Assembly: GCA_022495995.1 (NCBI GenBank)
Contig: JAFEMH010001468.1
Span: 186,001-250,000 of the forward strand
Direction: 5' to 3'
Origin: Adenophora triphylla var. japonica
Taxonomy: Eukaryota; Streptophyta; Magnoliopsida; Asterales; Campanulaceae
Length of the DNA: 64,000 nucleotides
Shown: positions 21,216 through 32,635 of the stretch, piece after piece
Layout of the letters: the number at the start of each line of letters is the position of its first letter
Position numbering within the stretch: position 1 is the stretch's first letter
Notes under the pieces: model-generated
Database searches by the model: none
Told to the model about the DNA's origin: nothing
What the model saw: the letters and a program-made list of their open reading frames with translations, nothing else
Program-made: the position numbers and the translations under genes

Positions 21216-22165
21216 TTTTGGATATCTTCTGTACCCATTTTATTCCACCATTTATAAAAGAAATTTCTTTGTATCATGGGAATATTTAGTTTATCAAAAG
21301 AGATGGAAATTGTCTATCTCCAAATCCATGGGATTTGGAATTTTACAAAAAATAAGAAAGGACAATGCCCAAAAATCAATTTCTCAGTTCGCAAAAAATA
21401 AGAAAGGACATTGCCCAAAAAATAAGAAAGGGCATTGCCAAAAAAATCAATTTCTCAGTTTGCAAACTGAGAAATTGATTTTTGGGCAATGTCCTTACTT
21501 ATTTTTTGTAAAATTCCAAATTCCATGAATTTGGAGATGAAAAATTTCCACCTCTTTTGATAAACTAAATATTCCCATGATACAAAGAAATTTCTTTTAT
21601 AAATGGTGGAATAAAATATGTACAGAAGATATCCAAAAATTGTGTGTGTGAAAGAGAGAGAGAGAGTATTATGAGAGAGAGTATATTTAGAGAGAGAGAG
21701 AGTAATAGAAATTTTTTCTTCTATTAATCAAAGCGTGTTTACAACTGAAATCAAAATCTCTATATATAGAGATATAATATGCTTGTCCAAACAAGCCCGG
21801 ACAAACAACTTTTACAAAAGTAAGAAAACAAACAAATTTTACAAAAGTAAAGATGACATTATTGATGTCGGGTACTCACTGGCCCCATTGACATATTCAA
21901 TAATGAATATAGAACAAAAAACAAAAATTTTTAATACTACTTTAATAAAGCAAAGATTCTTGCTGTCTAAAGCAGAAATTATTGCTGAAGTGGGCCCCAT
22001 TTGTCGACATCAATATTCCTTTGAATTTCATCCCGTGATATTGTTGAGATGCTGGAACTGTATGAGCATCAGATTTAACTTTAGCCTCTGCCGATTTGAT
22101 TCTAGCAAATTGTTTAGAGAATTTTCTAAACTGGTCCGAATTTCTGGAACTGTCCTTCGTCTTCT
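20676..22165. repeat. 1.5-kb imperfect palindrome at the pararetrovirus junction
   Basis: Left arm 20676-21462, right arm 21463-22165; the exact centre is between TTTG and CAAA at 21462/21463. Each arm joins the viral intergenic region to a piece of the second ORF in reverse order. On the left, intergenic DNA is in + orientation, then an ORF fragment is inverted; the right arm is the mirror image. CT/GA microsatellites mark the join in both arms. The arms differ by indels and scattered substitutions. Short units built on AATAAGAAAGGACATTGCC are repeated near the centre (21350-21440). Confidence 0.85.
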
Positions 22166-22649
22166 GGTAGTAAGGCATAAATTTCTTCTTCTTACTTTTA
22201 TTTAAATGCTTATTTTTTAAATATTTAATGGTAAATTGTAGCTAATTTATTGTGGGTGACCGGATATGTAGACGAAGCTAAGTATGTAAAAAAAAAAGCG
22301 TAAAAATGAAAATATTTTTAGTGTTTTCGTAAAAGTTCATCTATTAAGCCGTGAGTAAAAAAGACTGTTTTTGGGATGAAAAAGAAAAAGAAAATTTTTG
22401 TTAAAAATATTCCACATCTTTGATTTTGAGGAAGTTTTCCGTCTATCCCTTTGGGTTGATAGTTAAGCGAGTAATTCGTTTGCAAAGATGACCAAAAAGA
22501 TTGTACTTTTATGTCCTTTCTTTTACAAGTTAATAATACATACTTAGAATCAAATATGTTATTCGGCCAACCACAACTAACTTAGCTGTTTTTAATTATG
22601 AATATGGATGATAATGATCGTCAAGAAGATTTAACAAAAATGCAGAATT
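22166..22649 (+). other. Pararetrovirus copy B leader region
   Basis: Non-coding AT-rich sequence between the palindrome and the movement-protein frame, with several short ORFs (for example ATG at 22598), as in caulimovirid leaders. No primer-binding site was recognised. Confidence 0.5.
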
Positions 22650-23307
22650 AGTAGAATATCCAAAAAAATTAGATAAATTGAATAAATGGGTAATCCCTTC
22701 CGTTCCTTCAAACCATATTTATAATATTGATTTCTTTGATATGAGAACTAGGTTTGCTATAAAAACTATAGAGCAAACAATTAGAATATCCAAAACTACT
22801 CAAACAATTAGATTATTGAGTAAAAAAGATTTAATTCTCTTTAGGAATAATAAATTTATCCATATAGGATTAGTGCAAATTGCATTCAAACCCTTAACAC
22901 TATTAGGGGTAAACTCAAGTATTATGACATATGTTAGAGATGGTAGATGTAATGATTTTAAGCCTTTTTTAGCAGCTTTAATAGAAACTAGTCTATGTCA
23001 TGGACCAGTTTATTTTGATGTATCTCCTAATTTAAACATATCATTATCTGATAGTAATTTATTAGATGCTATGCAACTAACAATTCATACTAATGGTTAT
23101 AATTTTAAAACGGGATGCGAAATAATAGCAATATGCTATAGAATTTATTACAAAGTCTTACATACTTTAAATCCAAAAGTAAGACAAATATCATTTCCAG
23201 GAACTACTACTGTAGTCCAAACGAATTTATTAACTTCAAATATAGCAACTAATAGTTTGATTAGGTGGGATGAAATAAATCTCAAAATTATACCAACAAA
23301 TTTTTAA
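22650..23307 (+). pseudogene. Pararetrovirus copy B: movement protein (30K superfamily)
   Basis: An open frame with WVIPSVPSNHIYNIDFF at the start, LVQIAFKPLTLLG near 22870-22910 and the 30K-superfamily-type VYFDVSPNLNISLSD near 23010-23055. Such proteins line plasmodesmata to let virus move between cells. The longest open stretch (22678-23307) lacks an ATG start; the natural frame should begin farther upstream, where it is disrupted. It ends at TAA 23305-23307 in what should be a continuous polyprotein, so the frame to the coat domain is broken. This domain is present only in copy B. Confidence 0.75.
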
Positions 23308-24843
23308 TATGTTTAAGAGATAAATTTATATCTCTGGAGCAAGATTTAATATCTCTTAAAAAAGATATTGAAAAACAAATTGCTCAGCAACAATTAATAG
23401 TTGATCAATTAAACCAACTAAATAAATCAAATCAAATAGAATCATCTTTATCTGTTCAAACAGATGCTCCTATGATTCAACCTCCAGTCCCTATCAAAGG
23501 ATTTAAAATGGAGACTAATAATGATTTTGTTCAAATTTTAGAACAAAAACTAAGAGATTTGCATCTTAGCGTTTTGTCCCAAGAAGGGACATCAAGTCAA
23601 TATGAGCCTTCTAAGACTGAGAATGAGACTTACTCAGAATCCTCAGAAAAAATAAGTGATATTAATCAATTAACTGATATGTTTGCTAATCTAAACACTA
23701 ATAATAGTGAGTTAAACCCAATCTATGCTTCAAAGCCTCTTGAAAAATATTATTACAAAAGACCTTCTCCTCAAGATCTTCTTTTTGAAGAACCTGAGCC
23801 CTTCCAGAATTCTTATTCAGGAAAAGCCATTTATGAATGGAATATTGATGGCTTAAATGATAAACAAATAATAGACGTAATACATAGAATTATTATGTAT
23901 TCTACTGTTTGTAAACAGCATGGAAATAGTGATAGTTCAATAGCGTCCTATATAACCACCGGTTTTGTAGGATAATTAAGAGGATGGTGGGATCATTATC
24001 TCACTGAGATACAAAGAACAGTAATTCTGAACCATTAAAATGGTAAAAACTGAACCAAGTAGTGCAACAATAACCAATACCGGAGAAGAGGATGCAGTTT
24101 ATACTCTGTGTCTTTCGATCCTACAACATTTTAAAGGAATTACAACCCCAATTGGTGAGAAGTTGCAAACACTTCTCCAAAATCATAGGTGTCCTTCTTT
24201 AACCCATTCCAGATGGTATAAAGACACATTCTTATCTAGGGGTTGTCAATTAACCAATCCTAATTCAACCCATTGGAAATCTAAATTTATAGATGGCCTA
24301 TCTCATCTTTTTGCTGAAGAGGTTCGGCAATCCTTAAAAATAAAAAATGATGGAATAAATATAAACTATTCCGATTTAACTTATGGACAACTAATTAGTA
24401 GTTGTATAAACGAAGGATTAGCTATGTGTAATGACATTAAGCTAAAAAATCAATTAAACAAGCAAAAAATATCAAAAAAACATCAACTTGGTGAATTCTG
24501 TGAACAATTTACTTTTGACCTAGGAAAACCTCTTAGGCCCCCAGAGAATACAAAAGTCAAGAGAAAACATAAAATTGTTTATAAGAATAATAAATCTTAT
24601 AAAAATAAAGCAAAACATTATGAAAATTCTTATAAAAAGAATTATAAAATGCATTATTTTAAGGCTAAACCCAAGCAAAAGGGAAAACCATTTATGCCCA
24701 CTAAAGGAAAAAGAAAAGCAAAAAAACATGATATAAGTTGGCACAAATGTGATAAGATTGGTCATTATGCTAATCAATGTTGGACTAAGAAAGCTCTTAA
24801 TGAGATAGAAGATGAATAATTACGTTCACAATTAGAAAAAGTA
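23308..24843 (+). pseudogene. Pararetrovirus copy B: linker and coat protein
   Basis: A Gln/Leu-rich coiled-coil-like linker (23308-23700) leads to the coat domain (YKRPSPQDLLFEEPEPF near 23752-23802, a GWWDHYL segment near 23985-24005, then DLTYGQLISSCINEG). A Lys-rich basic tail and a zinc-knuckle remnant follow (WHKCDKIGHYANQCW near 24739-24784). The first knuckle position is Trp here, whereas copy A has Cys. Breaks are a TAA at 23973-23975, a frame change before 24040, and a TAA at 24817-24819 where copy A reads CAA. The open pieces are 23472-23975 and 24040-24819. Confidence 0.8.
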
Positions 24844-26943
24844 ATGCTTATTAGTTCTAATTCAGAACAAGAATCCTCTAATGAAGAAGATTTAGAATTA
24901 AATTATGAAACTTCTTCAGAATCATCATCCCCTGACAAAAAGGATTGGCAATGCAACGAAATAAATTATTGGAAATCTATATTAGATATGTATGGCCTAA
25001 ATGTTATAAATGCCGACCAAGAGAAGGCATTAAAAGTAATAGAATCAATTACTGATTCTGATTTAAAGAAAAAAATGATTAAAACCTTAATTAAGGAAAA
25101 TAAGGAGTCTCCTTTAATAATAGAAGTCCCTTACCAATTAAGTGTGATTTTGCATAGATTTCAACAATCTAATGTTAAAGAAACACCTGTTTCGATTGTT
25201 GATTTAAAAAAAGAAATAAATCTATTAAAATCTGAAATATCTCAGATTAAACAAAACTATGAAGTTTTATCAACAAGAATAATCTTGTTAGAAACAAAAT
25301 CTCCTAAAAAATTAAAGGAAATACAAGATGTTGTTTCCACCAGTAATACTGACAAAGATGTTGCTTCTATCAGTAATACTGATAAAACTGGATATCTAAA
25401 TCTTTTAGAACAAGTTACATCACAAAAATGGTTTGTTAGAATAACTTTAGTAATTAATAGAGATTTTATCTTAAATAATGAAATAGCACTAATAGATAGT
25501 GGTGTTGATTTAAATTGTTTACAAGAAGGAATAATTCCTACTAAATATTTCTCAAAAACAACCCAATCTCTAACCCAGGCAGGAGGAGATAAATTAAGGG
25601 TTAAATATAAATGGTTAGATGCCTATATTTGTAATCAAGATGTTTGCTTACCAACATCTTTTATTCTGGTTAAGGGTCTTACCCACATAATTATATTAGG
25701 AAGTCCGTTCCTACATAATATTATTCCAATAAATAATATTGACCAAACAGGAATCTCTACCATAATACATGGTAAAAAGATTACATTTGAATTTATAACA
25801 GATCCTCAAACCCATATGCTTAATGAAGTTAGGGATATTCTTTTAAATAAAGAAAAACAATTATGTTTTCTTAAAGAAGAAATAAAAATTATAAAAATAA
25901 ATGAACAACTCAAAAAGATTAATGTTCAAAGTCAAATCAAATTAATTGAACGACAATTTACTAATGAGGTATGTAATGACTTACCTAATGCATTTTGGGA
26001 CAGAAAGAAACATTTTGTTTCTTTACCTTATACAGATGATTTTGATGAAAAACAAATACCTACAAAGGCTAGGCCAGCTCAAATGAATCGTGAGTATTTA
26101 GAATTATGTAAAAACGAAATAAATTCTCTTCTAGAGAAAAAATTAATTCTCAAATCTAAATCTCCTTGGAGCTGTACAGCTTTCTATGAAAACAAAGCAG
26201 CTGGAAAGGAACGAGGTGTTCCTAGATTAGTATTCAATTATAAACCACTTAATAAAGTGTTGAAATGGATCAGGTATCCAATTCCTAATAAAAAAAAATT
26301 ATTAGATATATTAAACGATGCTTTAATCTTTTCTAAATTTGATATGAAATCTGGATATTGATAGATTCAAATTAATGAATCTGATAGATACAAGATTGCA
26401 TTCACTGTTTCATTTGACATTTTGAATGGAATGTTGTCCCATTCGGATTAAAAAATGCTCCTTCTGAATTTCAGAATATTATGAATGATATATTTAATCC
26501 TTATACAGAATTTATAATTGTCTACATTGATGATGTTTTAGTATTTTTTAAAACCATTGAACAACATATGAAACATTTAAAAATATTTAAAAATTTGATA
26601 ATATATAATGGGTTAGTAATATCTGCCCCTAAAATGAAATTTTTCCAAACCCAGGTTAGATTTTTAGGACATATAATCAATCAAGGAAAAATTATTCCTA
26701 TAGATAGAAGTATTGAATTTGCTTCAAAATTCCCTGATATCATAACTGATACAAATCAATTACAAGGATTTTTGGGAAGTCTAAATTATATTTCAGACTA
26801 TTATGAAAACTTAGCAAAAGATACACCTATACTGTATTCTAGACTTAAGAAAAGTCATAAACCATGGACAGAGGAACACTCTCAAGCAGTTAGGACAATC
26901 AAAGCTAAGGTAAAATGTTTACCTTGTCTATCTCTAGCCAATC
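24844..26943 (+). pseudogene. Pararetrovirus copy B: protease and reverse transcriptase, truncated before RNase H
   Basis: A 505-codon open stretch (24844-26361) holds an acidic linker, a coiled-coil segment (about 25205-25330), a protease with LIDSGVDLNCLQEG near 25492-25530, and the RT fingers (KSKSPWSCTAFYENK, RLVFNYKPLNK). It ends at two adjacent stops in the RT GY-x-x-IQ motif (26359-26364). After a frame change the palm continues at 26481-26948 with YIDDVLVF near 26526-26548. Homology to copy A ends at about 26942, just before RNase H; this is the right breakpoint of the integration. Confidence 0.85.
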
Positions 26944-27210
26944 TATAATTCAGGTGAACGCATCTTTGACTCTAAACTATTGTCAACTGATTTGCTATCT
27001 ATAATACAAATAATTACTCTCACACCGGAGGGCCTTCACCGGTGAAGTCCCGACTTAGTTTACGTGTTTTTTCATCTTTTTCAGGTTATTCAAACATTCA
27101 TGATACAACCTTACCAATTGATTTGAGGTTATCTGATGTTTTTGGCATCATCACATGTGTTGTTGCTTGTCAGTTTGCACACCAACTCAATGTTGACATT
27201 CTTAAAGTCT
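26944..27210 (+). other. Sequence between pararetrovirus and CACTA, ending in a TRIM LTR remnant
   Basis: No gene recognised. Bases about 27195-27210 (read on minus AGACTTTAAGAATG) continue the TRIM LTR interrupted at 54933, so the CACTA landed inside that LTR. A palindromic CTTCACCGGTGAAG occurs at about 27034-27047. The ORF at 27042-27359 crosses the CACTA border and is rejected as a gene. Confidence 0.55.
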
Positions 27211-27582
27211 CACTACTAGAAATTGCCCTTTTACCGACGGAATTTTACGTCGGAAAAGATCAATTTCCATTGGTAATTAGGCTTTACCGACAGACGCTTT
27301 CTGTTGGAGTCCGTCGGTATATTCTGGTTGGTATTACCGGCGGACTTTTCCGTCGGTAATACCGACAGAAGGTCCGTCGGTACAGGCATTTATATTGTCG
27401 GAAATGATCCGTCGGTAAAGAGAGCCGGCCAATGACCAGCGTTATAGCCGGAGAGATTACCGATGGAATAATTCGTCGGTAAATATGCTGTTATTACCGA
27501 CGGATATTTCCGTCGGAAATTAACCCAGAATTACCGATGGACTTATCCGTCGGTAAATCTATTATCAGTTTTTAAAAGAATT
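27211..27582. repeat. CACTA left terminus and subterminal repeat array
   Basis: The terminal CACTACTAGAAA is followed by at least six inverted pairs of ACCGACGG/CCGTCGGT words with variable loops. The array is cut by the copia insertion at 27583 and resumes at 40730 with TTTACCGACG and CCGTCGGTAAA. Confidence 0.85.
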
Positions 27583-28764
27583 TGAAAGGCCCTTGTTTGA
27601 TATGCAAATGATCAGACAGCTATGGCTTGACTTAGCTGTCAGATATTTGATGAATTGTGCAGCGGAATAAGTAAGGCTTGAAATAATGATAGGACAAATG
27701 AACACAATGGAATAATGCAAGTGTGTGAATGTGTTTGCAGAAAGTAATAACACAGAGAATTTAAAGTGGTTCAGAGTTCACTCCTCCTACATCCACCCCC
27801 ACTGTCAATCTTGACAAGTGAGATCAATTTTATTATAATCTTAATCAACAAGAATTACAAATGATTGATCAGGCAAGTTCCTTGAACTTCCTCTTCCTAA
27901 TTAGTACAGTCAACTAGGGATACACTTAAAGTACAGTCTTAAGTGTTTTTACAACTTGAAGTACAGTCTCAAGATTTTACAAAACAACTAATACACTCAA
28001 AGAACAGTCTTGAGTGTTTACAAATTATTTCTACACCTAAAGTACAGTCTTAGGATTTGGAATTTGTGAATTAACACACTAGGGTTGTTGTTGTTGAAAC
28101 AGGGGTTTCAGGCTGAAGGTTTTTGGTTTGGAACAGTGTTTGAAGGGTAGGGATTGGTGTGTAGGGATGTAAGGGAGAGGTTTATGGACTGTGAAAAAGA
28201 GTATTTTTCAAGAGTAATTTGTGCAGAGGTTGAACTCTTCTATTTATAGCCTTCAATGTAGCCGTTGGAATATGACTGTTGCAGCTTCATTAATGAGTCT
28301 TGACCCCACTTGTCCACTTGCAGGTCTTCATGAGCTGGATTGAGCTGTAGGCTTCCAGAAGGTCTTCAATGGTCTTCAAAGGTGAACTTGATAGCTGTGA
28401 GGATACATGATCCATCTTGGTTGAGATTTTGGCATCAAAGAATGAGACAAAGTAATGGCTGTCTGAGGGACTGAAGCCGTAGCTGTCAGATCATACCAAG
28501 GCTTAACTATCAGAGATGATCTCTAATAAGGATTGAGATGCACTTGATTATCTTGATATCTTAGAGAGGTAATATGATTCATGTTATTGATTGATTGTAA
28601 CCAATGTATAAGGTAGAATCATAACTGTCAGACTCACAGCTGTCAGATAAACTGAGAGATGAATATGATAGATTTCCTCTTTTGATATAAACCCTGTTCT
28701 ATATATATATATTCCTTTATCAAAACCAACTAACTAAGACTTTGATCAAAGTTAGGTCCTAACA
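27583..28764 (-). repeat. 3' LTR of copia element 1
   Basis: 1182 bp; on plus it starts TGAAAGGCCC and ends GGTCCTAACA. It contains AGCTGTCAGA at 27634, 28481 and 28638, and TATAAATA on minus at 28248-28241. Confidence 0.95.
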
Positions 28765-28780
28765 ATTTCCCCCTTTTTGG
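28765..28780 (-). promoter_or_regulatory. Polypurine tract of copia element 1
   Basis: Read on minus, CCAAAAAGGGGGAAAT directly abuts the 3' LTR start; it is the plus-strand primer of reverse transcription. Confidence 0.8.
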
Positions 28781-29002
28781 TAAAGGAAGATCTATTTAGA
28801 ACATGTCTTCACAGTTAATGATAAGAAAGATAATAATGAAAGAAATAATTCAGGGATTCATAGCATTCACAAGTAATCAGAATGAGATTGAAATACTTGG
28901 ATTTGATCTCAAGATGAGAGAAGTTCACATATTACATCCATAAAAACTGAACCAAACAAAATAAATTGTTTTAACCAAAAAAATGTTCCATAATAATACA
29001 CT

Positions 29003-32000
29003 TCAATCATCAGCCAGTTGATCATAGAACTCTTCTCTTTCTTGCCTTGATGAAAGGAACTCATTTCTTTCTTCCTCCAGTTCTCTTCTCATATCTGGCT
29101 CCACCCCTCTGTAATAGAACTCATTGTTCCATTCCCAAGTCCTCCTCTCATCATATTTGAAGAACTTATCTTCCTTTGCTTTCAGTTGAGCCCTTGTAAG
29201 AGGCATCTGATCATTTCTTATTCTCATTGTGCCCCACAAATGCTTCTTCTTGTTCCTTGCTTTCTTGCTTTTCTTGGGCACATTGGATGGATCTGGTTGA
29301 GTCTGAACTGGGACTTGAGGAACAGGGGACATATGAGATGTTTGCTGAGGAGGGTTGGAAATGGTAGAAGATGGAATTATTATGGGAGAGTCTTGATCTG
29401 GGCTTGAAGGATCATCATCATCATCATCACTGTCAGAGTCTAAGGAAAGATCAATAACATTATTGGCTCTGTTTTGGCTGACAGCTATGAATTCTCTGAA
29501 CTTTTTGATCTCAGGAATGGAGATCAATTTCATGAAGTGTGAGTTGTCATTGGGTGAGTTGAAGATAATGGGATCAACAAAGATGAAGGGTGAAAGATAG
29601 GGCTCAATGCCTGGATTTAGGGTTGGAAGAAAGATCTTGACCTCTTTGCTTATCAAAATCATAAGAGCATACCTTTGTTCAAACAGATGGAGAAAAAATG
29701 ATTTTGCAAGCTCAATGCACAAGGTGAAGACTAGACCTTTTGGCATAAAGAGACAGGAATTGAGTGATGGAGAGAGAAGTTGACTGAAGAGAATTTCCCA
29801 ATCAAGAAGTGTGTTGGGAGTGATGAATTTTGGGAAGGATGGGATTTGGTGAACAAAATTGGAGGTTGATGAAGTCCTTGACACTTTTCACTCTTCATAG
29901 GCAAAGAAAACCAATCCTGCAAGGTTTCTTGCCACCACAATCAGACCGTTTCTTGATAGTTCCCAGAATTTTGGATAAGTGAAGGGATTTGCAATTTCAG
30001 GGATATGAGTTACATGGGCTAACCTTGTCCTTGCTGCCTTGATGGAAGAAATAGAGAAATCAATCCCACAACTAAGCATCCAAGGTTCTTTCATGGGAAG
30101 ATAGGCTTGATTTAGAGTGGGAGGAATGGAATGACTTGGAGGGCTGTCAGGACTGTCAAGGATAGGATCACTGTCAGACACATCTTGGCCTTGTCCAGCA
30201 AGGATTGGACTATGAGGGGAGGCTTCAACAGTTTCATTTTTTGGGATTGGAGAAATTGGCTTGGGAGGAGCAGAGATATGGGTTGAAAAAGTTGGGATTG
30301 AATCAGAGGATTGACCAAGACCTTGTTTGAGGAGATCAGAACAAAATTGAGATTTTAGGAGGTTTAAGGCTGCCCTGACTTCTCCTTTGTTCAACTTCTG
30401 TTCAAGAATGGTTACAAGAGCTGCCTCATTGTCTGGGGTTCCATCAAATACAAGTCCTTTGCAGGCATTCATGATTGTTTCTCCCTTTGAGACAAGATTG
30501 GGATCATCTATGGTCCACTCTTTTTCTTCATGAACCTAAACCTGAGTTCATCTATGGCTATCATTGACTCCTCTTTACTTAGAACATCATCAAGAAATAT
30601 GAGAGCAGCTTTTTCAGTATCAGGGTTCCCATCCAACTCAATAGCATCAATGGCTCTCAAAATTTTGGCTAACTGTTGAGGTTGGGTAGAGGGAGTATTA
30701 TCATCATTGTTCCCCCTTAAAGGTTGCTTCTCTGATGGTTCATTGAGATTGAGGATTGCTTCTATAGCTGACAGATGATCAGAGCTAGGTGTGGATGACT
30801 TGTCTACTATTGGACTGACAGTTGTGGATTTTGGAGAAGGGGAAGGGGTATTTATTTTGGTTTTCTTGGCCTTGGGTGCTTTCTTTTCTGGTTTTCTTTT
30901 CTGTGGCAATGATTTAGAGGGAAGGGATAAGGAGGATTGTACCTTGGATCTGGTGATAGCCTGCCTGGTGGGGATAGCTGTCAGAGGTTGTTTGCCTTTA
31001 TGCAGAGTTTTGGACAGGTTAATAGCTGCCTGAAGCTCTTGAGGATCTATATCAGCATTACCAGCATCAGCTTGACCCATGGTGTCATCTCCATGACTGT
31101 CAACAGCACCCCTTTCTTCATCATCTTTTCCATGGCTGTCAGACAAGGTTCTTTCACTGTCAGCCACTTGAGCATCCTTGTCTTTGCCTTTTCCATGAGA
31201 TACCACAGTCTTCTTCAACAGCCCTGTCTTCTTAACATTGGACTTTACACCCCTCTTTCTTATCCTATAACTTGTAGCCAATGCTACCAAATCCTTCCAA
31301 TGTTCAATCTTCTTTCTTGTTTCTTCCTGCAACTTTTCTTGTGTTTCAATAAAACTACTAGTGCTTACATCATCTCCACCTCTCATTACAGCACTTTTCT
31401 TTTGTTTTAATATAAAAGTTCACATTGAAGCACTTTGTCTCGATGACTTCACAGTCTTCAGCCATTTCTTGTGTAGTGGTGGATTGAGCTTGGGAATCAG
31501 TACTTCAAGGATTCCACTCATGAATCTGAAGTTATTCATTTTTCCACCTTGTTTCTTGAATTTTAGAGAGGAGGTTGAGGCTGCAAGCTGGAAGTTGTGG
31601 AGTAGAACTATGCACCAGTTTGTGTCTTTGGTCATTAGGCTCAGCAACTGCTTCCATTCATTTGCTCCCATTTAGTCAAATGAAGATTGCTTGCCATCAA
31701 TGGCTTTGTTGACCACATCCATAAGGGTTGACTTGAAGATATCAGCCTTGTCTTTAACCATTGCCTTGTCCTGTACACTCTTGAAGTCATGAACTTTAAC
31801 CCCAAAGAATTTCTCATACACAATTTTCAATCTTTCTGACCCTCTATCCCAAATGTTCTTCACAGCATCTGAATTGTTTGGGATTCCATAGACTTCACTG
31901 ACCAATTCCTGAGTAATGGTTATCTCAGTATTGTCAATGGTGGCAGTTATTGAATTGTCTTCCTTGTTTCTCATTCCCACAAGGTAAATCTCCCTGCATA

Positions 32001-32154
32001 ATTCCTCATAAATTGGTGGTCTGGCTCCCATGAAATCAAGCAGTTCATTGACCTCAAGTAGTTCTTTGATGAGTACCCCAACTTCAGAATCATAGAAGCT
32101 AGGTTTAATGAAGTAGCTGTGAGCGTCTGGGTAAGATGCTTTTGATTCTACCAT
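29003..32154 (-). pseudogene. Extra (envelope-like position) ORF of copia element 1, broken
   Basis: It lies between pol and the 3' LTR in the sense direction, where Sireviruses carry their additional ORF, often called envelope-like. It starts at ATG 32154. The first block (32154-31672, 160 codons, begins MVESKASYPDAHSYF) is stopped by TAG at 31674-31672 and continues in the same frame to 31420. It continues again at 31386-30508 (Lys/Ser/Pro-rich), then a frame change and 30472-29888, a stop, and 29884-29003. The C-terminus is strongly charged and helical (ELEEERNEFLSSRQEREEF), coiled-coil-like. No signal peptide or transmembrane segment is obvious, so an envelope role is unsupported here. 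Three stops and one shift show it is not intact. Confidence 0.65.
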
Positions 32155-32635
32155 GGATGGATGAATGAATTAGGGTTGAAGAAATTTGAAGGTGGATTAG
32201 AGAGGGAAAGAGGCGAATTACGAACAGAGAGTTAATGAAACAGTACTTTTGGTTTTTACAAACAGAGAGAGACAAATAATGAGTGGAGAGTGGGTTTTAA
32301 TGAGCATTGGGGGTTTCAAAGTTTAGTAACTGTTCATATGAACAGTGATTTTTGCCCTTCCCCACGTTGAGGCATTAACTCCCACAGAACACAAGAAGAA
32401 CATTCTCTTTTTCAAGAATTTTGCAGGGAAAGAGATGGCTAAGGAAGTGACAATTGTGAGCAATTAACACGATTAAATCACCAAAAAAGTTGCTTTAACC
32501 TAGCTATAAAAAAAAACTTTGACAGTTAAGTCTAGTTTGAATGATGATGGCTGTCTGAGATAGCTATGGATAAAATTGCCTATAAAAAAATGACAATTTT
32601 TGAGGAAACTCATTCAGATTGTTTTATAAACACAG
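32155..32635. promoter_or_regulatory. Divergent intergenic region between sense and antisense extra ORFs
   Basis: 481 bp separate the start of the sense ORF (32154, minus) from the antisense ORF (32636, plus). It contains TATAAAAA at 32581-32588 on plus, 48 bp before the antisense ATG, and the perfect 18-bp palindrome ACTGTTCATATGAACAGT at 32329-32346. A divergent promoter is inferred, not shown. Confidence 0.4.

Larger units (their letters stand above)
15892..26943 (+). mobile_element. Endogenous pararetrovirus locus (florendovirus/petuvirus-like caulimovirid), about 1.5 genomes head to tail
   Basis: Two partial copies in the same orientation. Copy A (15892-21215) starts inside the coat-protein region and runs through protease, RT, RNase H, a second ORF and the intergenic region. 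Copy B (22200-26943) runs from the leader through movement protein, coat protein and protease and stops in the RT-RNase H connection. Equivalent coat-protein points are 8.1 kb apart (about 15943 and 24077), close to one genome plus the inverted junction. No integrase or LTRs, as expected for non-integrating viruses captured by repair. Both copies are full of stops and shifts, A much more than B, so neither is coding-competent. The genus call is inferred from a single movement-coat-protease-RT ORF followed by a second ORF. Confidence 0.88.

Noticed and set aside
21049..22205. ORFs of 156-159 codons over the pararetrovirus palindrome
   Set aside because: They read through the microsatellite and inverted fragments; the Ser-Leu repeat comes from the CT run.
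27042..27359. 105-codon ORF
   Set aside because: It crosses the CACTA left border at 27211 and runs into the subterminal repeats, so it is a chimera of unrelated sequence.
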